The notes: generated by a model from the sequence alone, not told the origin. Counted from the first letter of the stretch, positions 47,683-61,079 are shown. The stretch is DNA of 64,000 bases from Bolinopsis microptera (GCF_026151205.1 NC_087073.1:16449837-16513836), one strand, 5' to 3'. A program made the numbers and translations.

Positions 47683-50600
47683 ATGTCAAAGTGAGTATTT
47701 CCTGTATTTGAAAGTATTTTCAATATTTGTATTTCTTCCAATTTAGCTTTGATTTTGTAAGTATGATCAGTTAACAAACATGATACCATTATGTAGAATA
47801 GTTTAATCTACTACTTACCAACATACTTTCTCAGAGCCCACACTCCTGGTCCTGCTATAAGAACTCCCAGTTCAACTCAGAAAACCCCTAAAAGAAGAAA
47901 ATGTACAGATCCAGTTGAAGTCTCATGTAGGATAAGACCTGTGGCTGGTACCTCCTGCGTAGATCAGATTAATGATAATACTCTAAAGATAACAGCTCCT
48001 CCTGGTTCTCAGACATTTAAGAACAACCCAGTTTCGCTGTTTTACACATTCAACAGTATCTTTAATCAAGAGGAAGCACAAAAAGCATGTTTTGACAAAT
48101 TAGCTTTGCCTCTTGTTGACGATTTGATAATGGGAAAGAATGGATTGTTGTTTGCGTATGGTGTAACTTGTTCCGGAAAAACACATACAATGATAGGGCA
48201 AGCCAATAATCCTGGTATCCTACCACGGTGTTTAGATGTAGTTTTCAATTCAATCGGAGAGAACCAAGCTAGACCATTTGTGAGTAATTTTTAGAAATAT
48301 CATTTACATCAGTCTTTTTTTGTATATATTTTTCCATCTTGTTAGAATGCATATTTCTCATTGATTTCTCAAACACCAAAGTTGGAGATAATCCATACGA
48401 TTGAGATTAAATATTTTTTTAGATACTTATGCTTCAAACAAACCATCCTCAGATATTTTTACCTGATGACAACAACGGTATGAAAATACAGCCCGAGTAT
48501 CAAGCAGCTCTTATGAAGAATCAGAAGGAACGCCAAAAACGTCAAGAAGACAGATTACGAAAAAAAGAGGGCCGGCCAGAAACACCTGACTTGTCTAAAT
48601 TAGATGAGATTAGAATACCAGATAGTACGAAGCTTGATTGTGTAAGTTCATTTTCATCGCTATTTTTGCTGCTTCGGTTATTGCTTTGAGAACACGCTTT
48701 CATCTCAAAGTAAATATATACTGTTTTGAGAGTAATCCTGGTGCATCTTAACCAATACACCCGACTATGAAGTAGTCGCTGTTTCAACTTAACTGATCTT
48801 GGAATATGATAGTTGATTTAAAATTCGAATATGTAATTTATTAATTTTAAAGTATTGTATTCTGAAGAAATTTACTAAAAAGTCAATACAATATAGGTCA
48901 ATGAAGACAGTGCGTATGCTGTGTTTATCAGTTACATTGAAGTGTACAATAACTACATATTTGATCTACTGGAGGATGACCAAGTTAACGAGTATGGACA
49001 TCCTGTCTTACCAGAGAGTAAGAAAGTCGGTGAAGACACAAAGTAAGCTGTAGATCAATTATAATATAATGTATCAGCAGTAATAACTAATACTGTATCA
49101 GTTTTAACGAATGAACAGCTAAATTATTTAACTTAATCTATACTAACTTTATGGACTACGTTATATAGGTTGATCAAAACGATGAAAAAACTACATTTTA
49201 CGAATATTTTCTTCTGTGAATAAGTAATGAATTTTATTAATATTTTAATATTTTAACTTTTCCCGGGTATAAATTCAAATCCTATAACTCCAGAAACAAA
49301 GTGATGTATGCTAAAGATGTAGTAGAAATTGAGGTGAAGAGTACGGAGGAAGCATGTGCACAGCTGTGGAGGGGTCAAGAAAGAAGACGGAAGGCAGCAA
49401 CTATCCTAAATGACAAATCCTCGCGTTCTCACAGCGTCTTTAATATCAGACTCGTACAGGTGGGACTTTCAATGGATTGCTCTTATAGATCATGTGTACA
49501 GGAGTTTATATTATGGAGATATCCCAGGTGTTGTGTACTGTCCTCTTGCTAAAATGTACGTGTTCTTCAGAGTACCCAGTTGCAGTAAGGCACATACGAT
49601 CTCTTGTACACACTCCCGAACACACTCCCAGGTGTTGACAGGCTGCCCTAAAACCCCCTTATCAATTATCAGTCCCGGGTCTCTAACCAAACTGTAATCA
49701 TCTGCTCCTACCCCACATCTATCGTTTCACCTAATACCCCCAATTTCGTGTAGTGAGCATATTATCATGTAATGGGACCCGTGAGAATGTGTGACTGTCA
49801 CCCTTTGCTCGTGTTACTTCTCATTATTACTGTACTTAGTGTTGCTATGGCGATGTAGCACTCACGCTCCCCTCTATTTATTATGCTACGTTCAACAACC
49901 AAACTTTGTAATTAGCAAGATGTTGAAACGAATCTATCCTTTTGCCACTACTGCTCCATGGTAAACATCCAATCAGTCTTTAAAATCTGTAATTATGAAA
50001 ATCCCGATAATAATGAACGATTCCCTCTCTCCAGGCACCATACGATGAGGAAGGGAAGCAGATCCTGTTAAACAAGGAGATGATAACAATCAGTCAGCTG
50101 TCCCTGGTTGATCTGGCTGGCTCTGAACGTGCCTCCAAAACTAACGTGAGTTTACTTTTAAAGATTTCATTAGCCCCAAGTTTTGCCACAATTTTGATGA
50201 AACCACCTTTTACTTTATGTTCTACTTATATAATATATTGATTGCTATTTTTGCTCTGTTCACGCGAAGTTACAGAAAAGTTACCTGACCGGGCTAAGCA
50301 AAATCAACTGTCTGCCAAAAGTGACTCGTTTGACCCTTTGTAATAATTATGTCTCATATTATCATGGTAAATTCTCCTGTCTGCAGGAGGGTGTTTTTGT
50401 TAGTTTAGTAGCCGGTATTTCATCTTAACTTCAGACCTGTCTTGTTTTCACCTCTTACTTCCTGTATACATATCTTTCTATGCAGTGTGCCATATTTTAA
50501 CATAGTAATTAGTGTCTACCTGATTTAACTGATATGCCAAGAATAATAGGAGCTACTTTTACTAACGGCCGCGTTGGAAATCGTCCAATTTCGTCCTACA

Positions 50601-53600
50601 CAAATAACCTTAGAATAGGAACACTGGTGGTTCCCCAGAATATGGAATATGGATCATGTGACCAACCATATCCCAGGCTAAAGGAAGTCAGCTGAAGGAA
50701 GCAGGTGGTATCAACAGTTCACTCATGACCTTGCACGCTTGTCTGGAGACCTTGAGAGCTAACCAACTTGCTGGTCGCAACATCAAGGTTTGTACCATTG
50801 TTCCTTATTTCTATTCATTTGCCCAGTTTCGTTACATCATTTATTTCTTATTTTCCCGCTCTTTCTTGGTGATGATTTTTGAAGGGTTCCTCCTTCAATT
50901 TTGGGACTCAAGAAAATGTGTAATGGTCTGTAACAATACACATTTAAGATTTTCATTAATCAGATTACCGTGTGTAACAATACACAAACATTACCAGGAT
51001 TGATTTAATTTCCGTGATCAAAACTAGATACTAATACATTATTGTTATGTACGATCATTGCTAAAATTAATCAAATCATGTCAGACACCCAGGCTACCCA
51101 CATTTTGGAATGTAACACATTATTCACGGTTTATAATATCGGTATATATCCTCAGATGGTGCCGTATCGGGAGAGCAAGATAACGCTGCTCTTCAAAAAC
51201 TTCTTTGAAGGATCTGGCAAAGTGAAGATGGTCGTCTGTGTCAACCCTCGTTCCGAAGACTTTGACGAAACCTTGGTAAGTTGAGAACTGCGGTTTTAAA
51301 ACCCCCTCAAAATAGCAGTGTGTTGACACTGTACCCCCACAAATAACACTAGTTTAACATTTCACGCGGTGCCATTACTCGCACCGTGTTAGTTCCAGTC
51401 TCCGCACATCACAGCAACCTGTCTGCAAATCTTCACCTCGTGAACGAGAAGGGCCCTGGCCCGTGGTCGTGTTAACATTAACACATCTCTCTCTCCCTGC
51501 AGCATGTGATGAAGTTTGCTGAGTTAACCCAGGACGTGCAAGTGCAGCGCGGACAAGAAGTGCAGTTTGATGATAATGTGCTACAGCCCGGCCGCAGAAA
51601 ACAGAATCTGCTATATAAACGTGTTTCCGGCCAGGCTGAGCCTCTGTCTGACATCACTAACAATAATACCAGGAATACTTTCGGGTTTAACCTCCCTGCT
51701 GTTCCACCCGCTTTCAGCATGCCTCCCTTCCCTACTTGGACTGTAAGTTTTAGTTTTTACTCTCGTGTGTATTTAACATCGTCTTTTCGTGAAATTGATA
51801 TAATCATTTAATTTCAAACTTCGATTTGATATCAGTGTCCCAAAATTCTTTATATATGTAAATTATTCATTTTTCAAATCAGATGGAGAGAAGTGAATTA
51901 TTGTGCTCTTTAGATTTTTTTCACTCATTTCGTTTGACGATTTGTCAAATTTATGATCGTTTGTCCAACACATTTAAGATGTCACATTAACCCCACTTTA
52001 TTATCATTAAATACTAATGTTAAGTGAATAATGAACCACCCCGAACGCGAAGCTAACATGTTCCCTTTTCAAGACCGGAGACGGTTCGTCAGAAGACAAG
52101 ATCCAAGCTGTGCTGGCTGCACTTCACGAGAGACAGCAAATCAAGAAAGATGCTCTCTCTGACTTTGAAAAACGAAAACAACGCATGAGGGTATGCTATT
52201 AGTTTTAAATAAAAATTGATCAATTGCATATTATTAACTGATTTCCTTTATTTCTTGAATTGTGAACTATCATGGCAAAGCTACGTCGCATTTATTGTTA
52301 ATTGCACTTTTACGTTTTGAATGGGGGATTTGCTTAAAACAAATTGAGCGGCAAATCTTAAACTACATCTGAGTCAATTATAACTTTATAACTACGCAAT
52401 CAGACGCTTTTGTGTCTTATCTAATCTTTGCCTTGATTTTAAGTCCGTCAGATAGATAAGATAACTGGATAAATTGTGTATCAATTTAACTCAAAATGGT
52501 CTAGAAAGTTTCTTATCAATAAGATAATTTTATAAATTGCTTAGTCTGAAAAGAATTACAGCTTTGTCCCAAGGTTTCACAAATTTACTACAACTCAGCA
52601 GTCAGCGCTCTCTTTCTCTCTCTTTCGAGGCGACACTGTGTCTGCAAGTATTTGTTTACACAGGTACCTCTCCTACTAGTTAACTTCAGACATTACAAAG
52701 TTAACAACACTATAAGTTTCCTGTAAACTTGGCTGGTCTTTAACATAACACTTGCATGGTATTGAGGGGTGTGGGTCGTGGGACCTATAAAGGGCTCTTT
52801 TTACAGTCTTGACTAAATAAAACTGCTGTCATGATGACTTTTAATTTTAATTCGAGGAGTTTTGAAATAGTTCTTGTTTTCCTTGCACCATTCAATCCTT
52901 CAGAATTTCCAGCTATTGATGCAGATATCACCATTCACCAAGTTTAAGTTCGGTTTAATTTCAATTCTAGTGCCTCTGTAGTCTGTAACCCAGGGTAACC
53001 AAGAAATATTCTGAAAGGGCTCAATTTGTCCGTATTCTTATCTACAAAATACCTCTGAGGGTTAACTCGATTAAAACCAGTGAACACATCTAGTGTTCTC
53101 TTTCCTGCACAGATCAAGACATTCCCATTCATCACGTAATTGAATGGTTAATGGGTGATCTCGATCCTTTTGTAATGTTGTATGCAGAGAAAAATTCAAA
53201 TTCTAACCTGCACCATCCGTCATTATATGATCATGTATAATTTTAAAATACAAATAAGTTAATAAGGTTCCAGCTTGGCTCCACGAGATAACTGCTTATC
53301 TTCTAATTTGTATTCCCCGCTGAGATTTAATAAAACAAGATGTATATTCCCGAGGGAGTATATGTCAACATCTGTTTAATATTATACCGGGCGTGCTGCT
53401 TCTGCAAATATGCTCTAAGTGTTGTAAACAAGTGTGAGCGGGCTGGTCTTGACAGGGTACTGTTAAAGTATTGAGGTGTTGAAATGTATGGCAAATATTT
53501 GGCATCTGCGAGCTGCCAAGTGCGAGCTGCTCGCAAAGTCTTCAGTTGGATTGTGTTTATTACAGTGTAAGGCCGCAGATCATTGCTACGCCTCCTTTGC

Positions 53601-56600
53601 AATTACGTTAAAGATCTAATTCACTAATTCTTTAGTGAATTTATTGAACGTACATTTTAAATAAGCGGAATGTATTTCAGGCGGCTTTGATACAGATGGA
53701 GAAGGAAAACGACGAGCTACTTTACAAGACTACCCAGGGATCTGACGAGATGAACGTTTTGAGAGAAGAAAATGAGCACATGAGAGTCCATCATTCTAAA
53801 CTGGAGAAAGATTTTCTAAAACTTAAACGAGAGGTTTGATTTGTTTGGGAGAAACATTCTTCCTTCAGTAAACATCTCCGGTTTTATATCTGTCATACCC
53901 TCGCAATTGGATTGTTTTACTACTTTTCATAGCTCACTCTAAAAACAATTTAGTACAAGATTCAGTTAGTCAAACTAAATATTAAGAGTAATACGTCATA
54001 CTAACCTGTAATAGAACTAATAATCTGTCAGTGTAAATAGTTTCTAAATTAAGTTTAACAAATTTACTCTCAGAACGACAAATTGAAGAAGCAAAATGCT
54101 CTTTATCTGTGCGAGAGAAAACAAGTTTTGGAAGAGAAGAAATTAACTGAGGAGAAAATCAAGAAGGAGATTGAGAGGAGGGAGAATATCAAGAAAACGT
54201 TTAAAGTGGTCGTCGGAAGGGAAAAGGAAAAATGGGAAAAGAATGCGGTAAGGCGCCATTTACATTAACAAGATGAATTGGGCTTCACTTTTCTTACATT
54301 AGTAAATTAGGTTCCCGTGAAAGTCCAAGTAACATAACCGTAATATTCCCCAGGAGCAAATGATACGGAGAGTAGATCTACGTGCAGCTCAACAAGAGTC
54401 CAAACTGCGCCAAGTCCTGGAGATAGTTGGCGGAGTAAGTGAAAATGGTCAGGGGTCCGCTGGGTCTGACCAGTCGTCCACAGACGACACTTCCTTGTCA
54501 GCCATCTCTAGAAACACTTCCGTTTAAGAATACTGACTCACAAATCGACTATTATCGTTTTAGTCCGGTGGAATCTAGATTCAATTAGCTAAGCTTTCTG
54601 AGACTAAGCGGTTAAGTACCAGATCATTTACTGAGTGATGTTTCTCGGAGTGCGGAAATAACCTTAATTCGAGAGAAAAAAGTAGAGAAGTGAGATGTAG
54701 ATTTGAGGAGATAATGGCTCTTGAATATCGATATCTCGAAACGTTATCTCGTGACAATATCTTCGTGTAGTTACTCTTCGTGTAGTGCATATTTTAATCT
54801 GATCACTGATCAGTTGAGACATTGAGTTCATAATATACCTATGAAGCTCGGTAGAATAAAACAGCCTTATTCTACTTCATAAGGGATTTTTGATAAATTT
54901 TTGTTGAAAATCAGAGTATGATCAAAATGCAGAGCATGACTTCTCAGACAGTCAAAATGGAAACTTTGATGTATGTTTTATTTTCAGAAATAGACGTGTT
55001 GGGTTCACAAAATTGAATTATACGTATTTTACCATTGTACTGATTGAGACATCCCATGACAGCTACAGTAACCTCGTTCACTTCCCACCAGAACCCAGAT
55101 TTGATGCAGGATTTACCGGCGATAGACCCCCCAGAGCTGAGCGACATCAACTTCCCCTCTTCCTCCGGCACCTCCTCCTCCTCTTCTGGCCCCAGTTCAG
55201 CGAGCAGCGCTACTGATCTCCCTAATCGTACCGACCAGTATGGGTACTCCCAGCCATTTGCAAATACTAAGAAATATCTAGATAGGCGAGGGAGAGTAAT
55301 GCCAGACGGAGGAACCACCCCACAAAGTAGAGGAGAGTTCAGTACAGGTCTGCCCAGTAATTACGCTCCTTCTTCTAAAGCTCCCTCAGAAGTGCCATCT
55401 AGCAGGGCTTCCTCCTCTAAAACTGTATCTACAAAAAGTAATCCAACTAAACCTGTGAGAGGTCCTGCGGGTGGAATCAGAGTCCTTCCCCCTGGTCCTG
55501 TCCCAGCACTTTCTCCCATAAAAATCCCCAGAACTCCCGCCTCGCAAGCCTCTAAGAAGAGTACCACTCCACACGGTCCAGGCACTGCACCCAGATCAAC
55601 GGTTCCTACTCCAGCACCCTCGATAAAACCTCACGTTTACAGCCCCGTTTTGACCAAAGGTTCGCGGACTGGAGCAAAACCTAAAGCAAAATCTCCTCAC
55701 CAAACAATACCTTTACCTGGCAAAGAATGCCACATATCAGTCGATGATAAGCCTGATATTCCCTTAAAAGCAAAGATTCCTAAGAACATTGACGGCTCAA
55801 AGTGGTTAAATCATCGACCAATCGAAAATTTTGATGAAGGTAATGTTAAAATTTAAACTCATCCCCAACGAGGTTACAAAAATTTGGGATGTCTCAATCA
55901 CATTTTACCTGATATTTTGTTGATCTTATTGCTTGTTTTTGGTGCTTGGGACTTCCTAAATTTTGGTAACCTGAAATAATTGTTTTGCTGTTGAAATTCA
56001 AAAAACATGTCGTCTGATCGCCGATGGTGATAAAATTTGGGAAGTCCTGGCCATTGTAAAGTCTTTGACTGTGAACCAAGCTACCATGTCAAAATTTTGT
56101 ACATTTTGAAAATAAACAATTTCGGTAACCACTCTGTTTTATTGAATCTAAATTTCAAACAGCAAAATAGTTCAAGAATTATTGTGTATCAACAAAATAA
56201 CTGATTCTTTAAAAATTGTATCGAAATAAACGTGACCTTATGGACCTTAGCTATCCTTACGATGGGTTTAATAATTTAATCGAATTTTCAGCAAGCGTTC
56301 TAAAACCCAATCTTGAAAAGAAGAGAACAGTCGCTATACCAGACGTAGATGATTTCGATGATCAGGTACGTGAACATCTGTTTAGATAACTGTGTATCCC
56401 TCCGGTATGTGTGTGTAATGTTGGTACGTAAGATGAAACTTCATTTAATGACAATGGATGGCTCTTCGGACATTCGAATAATCGAGCGTTCGAAATTGGC
56501 GCCCTATTTTGCAAAATTTCTTGATTATTTGCGTAGTGCTTAAATCGTCGTGAGCATTTTGTGACGCGCACGAAGTTACGTGCGAGAGGATGTGTAGAAT

Positions 56601-57704
56601 TTAGCCATTATCAAATGTAACATAACATGCACAGTACACCGCACCCTCACCGATTTGTCGGGTAAAATTAGTGAAGACTGGGGGGTGATCAACTATCAAG
56701 GTTGAAAGTTTCAAGAGCATCTAAGCTTGAATTAGGTTGAAATGGAAACACGACGGCACCACATCAAAACAAGGACTGGTTATGAAGTCTCTCTTAATGT
56801 GCGCAATGTGATGTCTGTAATAGTGAATAGACGACTGTCTGGCAGTCCGCTCTACATCCAGTTTAGTTACAAATTCAGTCTGAGGCCGAATCTACATGCC
56901 ACAACGTTACAATGTCAATATGTTTCGTGGACACATATTTAGCGGTAGCTTGATACTTACGGTGACTTGTGATCAACCAAAGTAGCACCGCCAGCACAGT
57001 GGGGTTCCCACAATCTGGCAGCTTTAGTCAGTGTCCTGTGATCTCTTAAATAACAAATCAATCTGTCCTGGTTCATTGAACTGCAAGCTCTTGCGACATC
57101 GTGATGAAAAGATCATAATATAGCTCATTAGTAATTAGTGAGGTTATTAAATAGTCTATTCGGTAGCGACGCTGATGTTTCAGGACTTCTAGATAAATAT
57201 ATTTTCATGAATTAACCTAAATGAAACGTTTTTGGTTGGTTGTTTTATACCCAATTGCAATGATTGGCTCGACTTAATTTGTCATTTTCAGACGAATCGG
57301 TATCTGCTGCAGCACCAAGAACAAGACTCCATTGGTGAAATCAGGACTCACTTTATAAAGGTAATAGTTCGACCTTAACCAGGGTCCTGGTTCAAAGTCC
57401 GGCATGGTTTTTGAGATTAGTAAGAAAGAATACCGATTGTTTTATGATAAAATGTATTTTTAAATCGTGCATTATAGTTACATTTCAACTAAAAGATTTG
57501 ACCATGGTACACAATTGAATACTATACGAGTTTCTGACTCAGGGTGATATAAAAGTGTCAAGAGGTGGTGGACGCTGCGTGGAGTTTACTGATATAGAGA
57601 CTTCTTCTGTTAAACCATCTGCCAAAGAAGCCTATGGAAAAGGATGCAATGTTTACCCGCCCCCTATTGCTGATTCTGGTGATTGGACCGACACTGAAAC
57701 TAGG
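47683..57704 (+). CDS. KIF23: Kinesin-like protein KIF23 (MKLP1, kinesin-6)
   Basis: Motor subunit of centralspindlin (with RACGAP1), needed for midzone bundling and cytokinesis. Exons read: 47683-47690, 47835-48279, 48423-48641, 48897-49042, 49294-49459, 50035-50145, 50677-50787, 51156-51275, 51503-51742, 52074-52190, 53681-53833, 54074-54247, 54354-54434, 55092-55839, 56292-56365, 57292-57360, 57543-57704. All phases match, giving about 1048 residues. The motor (residues about 22-430) has P-loop GVTCSGKT, switch [12 protein letters not shown] and switch [10 protein letters not shown]. The kinesin-6 insertion lies in exon 3. A coiled coil spans exons 10-13. The tail [20 protein letters not shown] and WTDTETR is diagnostic for MKLP1. 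The last residues are uncertain: read-through adds 11 residues to a stop at 57738, or a further exon is missed. Confidence 0.93.
54435..54527 (+). other. Possible read-through short C-terminus of KIF23
   Basis: The frame of exon 13 stays open past its GTAAGT donor for 30 codons, [20 protein letters not shown] then [10 protein letters not shown], to a TAA at 54525-54527. The Ser/Asp-rich composition resembles kinesin tails. If the intron is retained, a protein lacking the whole MKLP1 tail would result. Unproven. Confidence 0.3.
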
Positions 57705-57740
57705 GTATGTTACCTTTTTTTTGGAAGAAGCCAACACTAA

Positions 57741-58439
57741 CTTTCTACTTTTTTAGGGGTCACTTGTTACGTAATCGTTGAGGGGAAGGGTTTTTTTAAT
57801 GATTATGCTAGTTTAATTTTAACACTAGCTATGAGTAAAACTGATATCGGAAGGGGGGCTTAATATTTGCCAGAAAGTGATTACGTAATATATGAAGTTG
57901 AACAACCCTGGGGGGGGGGGGGGGGCAACCATATTAAAGTATATTAAAGTATATCCCCGGGTCAAAATCGGAAAAAATCCTACATTTTAATATACTTTAA
58001 TATACCTACAATTAGAAGATTTATATTCTTCGTTAAGATTTACATGATGAACTATATTTTTCACTCAGATTCGCAAGATAAGCCTGTTTTAGGACTAGTA
58101 CATGAATTTCCACCCAGATTGGTCAAAAATTGGCTGAGCTATGAGCTTAAAAAATATGCCCATATTTGGGCATACGCTTTTGCCCAAATTCGCTTTTGCC
58201 CAAATTCGATGAAATTTCAATATTTTTTAATGAGACTAACTCTATGTGAAAGATATAACTCAGTGTTTGTTGAATATAGTGGATACTAAGTAAAAAGACC
58301 TCCATGAACAAAATTGGGAAAATTGCACATAATATCTCGGTTCGGAATACTAGCCAAAATGACTTCATTAAAATTGAAATAACTCCATCAGTTTTCAATA
58401 TTTTTTCAAGAACTTTTTTGAATCGATTAAGAATTGCAT
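57741..58439. other. KIF23 3' flank with G-tract and AT-rich hairpin
   Basis: A G-homopolymer of about 17 lies at about 57910-57926. It is followed by TATTAAAGTATATTAAAGTA, mirrored at about 57985-58005 (TTTAATATACTTTAATATAC). ATTAAA at about 57934 could act as a poly(A) signal. No exon is identifiable with confidence. Confidence 0.45.
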
Positions 58440-59752
58440 GGGGGGGGGGGGGGGGGGGGGGGGGGGCCAATGGCATAAATGGAGAAAATGGAGAATTACT
58501 CATAGGTTTTTCCATTTTCTCCATAGAAATAGTCTCCATTTTATGCCATTTTATGCCATTGAAAACCTGAAAAATTTAGAATTTCGAGAAAAATTATTTT
58601 TAAAAAAGATATTTTCGGCCAATAATGAACAGGGTATCATGAAACATGGAGAAAAGTGGTTTTCAGAAAAACTTTGAAAAATGTTGACTTAGAAAATTTT
58701 CGGTCCGAGTCATTTTCGATACGTACCTCCCGTATCGAGAGCTCCCGATTCCGAGCTCTTGTTGCAAAGGGGAGGCCTGCCTTGCGAGATCGCATTATCT
58801 CGAGTCCAAAATTGTGTATCGAGGGGAAGGTGTGGACTTCGAAAAACCGAAAAAATATTTTCGGCAAATAATGAACAGGGTAGCATGAAACGTGGAGAAA
58901 AGCGGTTTTCAGAAAAAATTTGAAAAATTTTGACCGAAAAAATATTTTCGGCTTATAATGAACGTGGAGAAAAGTGTTTTTCAGAAAAACTTTGGAAAAT
59001 TTTGACTTTTAATTTACCCCTCGGTACACAATTTTGGACTCGAGGCTTCCCCCTGGTAATGCGTTCTCGGAAGGCAGACCTCCCCTTTGCAACACGAGCT
59101 TGGAATCGGGAGCTCCCGATACGAGAGGTACGTATCGAGAATGACTCGGGCCGGAAATTTTCGAAGTCAAAATTTCTAAAAACCACTTTTCTCCACGTTT
59201 CATGCTACCCTCTTCATTATTAGCCGAAAATATTTTTTTGGTTTTTCGGTTTATCGAAGTCTGCACCTACCCCTCGATACACAAATTTGGACTCGAGGCT
59301 TCCCCTGGTAATGCGATCTCGGAAGGCAGGCCTCCCCTTTGCAGTGCGAGCTTGTTTCGACTTTCGAGGATGTAGGTCTCACTTCTCAGTGCCTATTACT
59401 CTCCCCTATTACTCACTCCTGCTGTAGCCTGTAGAAATAACTTTACACTAGGCTTAAGTAATTATGAGTTTGCCTGAAGTGTGCCTCTACTAACCTAGTA
59501 TAAGCATCAAGTAGCCTACTATGAGCTTTCATTAGCTTGTTACGCCCCTAGTAAGCGTAAATAAACATGTTAGGATGTCCAATTTAGGTGTTAAATGGTG
59601 TTAAAGATGAAATTTCGAAGACAAAATTCATGGCATAAAATGGAGAAAATGGAGAATTACTCATGGGTTTTTCCATTTTCTCCATAGAAAAAGTCTCCAT
59701 TTTATGCCATTTTATGCCATTTTATGCCATTGGCCCCCCCCCCCCCCCCCCC
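58440..59752. mobile_element. hAT-like MITE with G/C homopolymer termini, 1313 bp
   Basis: AATTGCAT occurs at 58432-58439 and 59753-59760, directly outside the element. The left end is 27 G, then CCAATGGCATAAA; the right end, reverse-complemented, is 19 G, then CCAATGGCATAAAATGG. Each end carries a sub-repeat (GAATTACTCATAGGTTTTTC and CCATTTTCTCCATAGAAA). The interior is itself a long foldback (about 58600-58860 against 58930-59260; for example GGGAGCTCCCGAT). An 8-bp duplication fits hAT. No transposase. Confidence 0.83.
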
Positions 59753-59790
59753 AATTGCATTTCAAGCTTATTTTGGGCAACAATTTTTGA

Positions 59791-60485
59791 TGTAGGTATA
59801 GAAAACCGCGTTTCTTGGTATTTAGTGTATGCTAGTCAAGCTCTAGTCACGAAGCACGAACGGCAGGGCGTACCGTATAGTAGAAATGAAACGAGTATAT
59901 TAAAAAGGATAATTAATTAAATGGAAAAGTAATACAAAGTGAACGTCAACAGATAAAACTTCTAAGTGTTCGCTCCAAACGATTGACGTGACTATAGATC
60001 ACTCGACGTGTCTAATCACAAAAGATAGTGCTCAGTCAGACTGGCTATCGTCAATTCGAATCCCTTAAAATGATTAAGGGGCAACTAAGAAGTGAGCTCT
60101 CCACTTCCGGCTCTTCGGGTATACTCTCAAAACTTCGTCACGCCACACTGCGTGACAGCACAACGCATTTGCTTGTACCACGTGACACGCCGTCTCGCCA
60201 ATGAGCACTCCACTAGCAGTCACGCTGTGGTCGCGAGGACCAACCACAGGCCTGGCTGTAAGTCAGGTGCAAAGTGAGCGGACGGCTCGTTTCAGACAGT
60301 TAGTCTGACAGTAGTTCTGCCAGCCAACCGACTTACACTCAAAATGTGTAACTCCCAAATACGAACATATAAAAACATTGGTTATTATATAATACCCGGA
60401 AACACATACTAAATTATACGTCCCGTAAACTTTATACTAAAACTAAGATATCCTAAAAGATATCTCTAAATACCATATTACAACA
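59791..60485 (-). mobile_element. Candidate 3' LTR of the Ty3/gypsy element
   Basis: On the minus strand the segment starts TGTTGTAATATGG, right after purine-rich GGGTAGAGA, and ends CTATACCTACA. TGT...ACA ends and the TGTTGTA start are common for Ty3/gypsy LTRs. The length (695 bp) is plausible. It cannot be confirmed because the 5' LTR is outside the window. Confidence 0.5.
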
Positions 60486-61079
60486 TCTCTACCCAAAAAT
60501 TTTTTTCGAATATTTTAAAACAATAAAATAATCGCCCTTTTCAAAATTTAAATTTCAATGCTTCCACGCATCAAAAGTCCAAAACTTAAAAATAGGTCAA
60601 GTTTCAAAATATAGTACACGGCCCTAACCCTGTGCATTAAATTTAAATCCTCAAAATCCTAAAGTTAAAACTGAAAATACTAAAATTAAAACTAAAATTG
60701 ACTTCCAAAAATCTTTTAAAACTTTCCAATACTTCCTTTTCGCACCAAGTAGCAGAGTCCTTGGTGTTGAGTCTTCATCATTAGATAGAGCTGATCGAAT
60801 CTCTAAATCGTCCTTGACAAGCAAACAAAGAAGTCAAAATAAAATCGAAAGTTTCTACGTTTCCGCCACTAAAGCAGCCCTGAGCGAGTCGTGTTGCGAG
60901 TAAAGATCCTAATATCCCTATCAGTACTGTTCTGAAAGATACACGTGTTATACCTAAGTAAGGTACTAAATCCCTGCTAAGTACTAAATGGAAAGTTCTA
61001 GCTAAGTGCGTAAGATATTACTGTACTGAGACTAGATTCCAAAGTAAGTGTACTCCCTGTCAGGGCTTCTTCCCGTCTT
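60486..61079 (-). other. Retrotransposon 3' untranslated region
   Basis: Non-coding, AT-rich, between the pol stop codon and the candidate LTR. No ORF for env or another late gene is seen. Confidence 0.5.

Noticed and set aside
57361-57410. B-box-like GGTTCAAAGTCC in a KIF23 intron
   Set aside because: No A-box at tRNA distance; taken as chance.
59009-59266. Overlapping ORFs in the poly-G MITE
   Set aside because: They mirror each other on both strands because the interior is an inverted repeat; no known domain.
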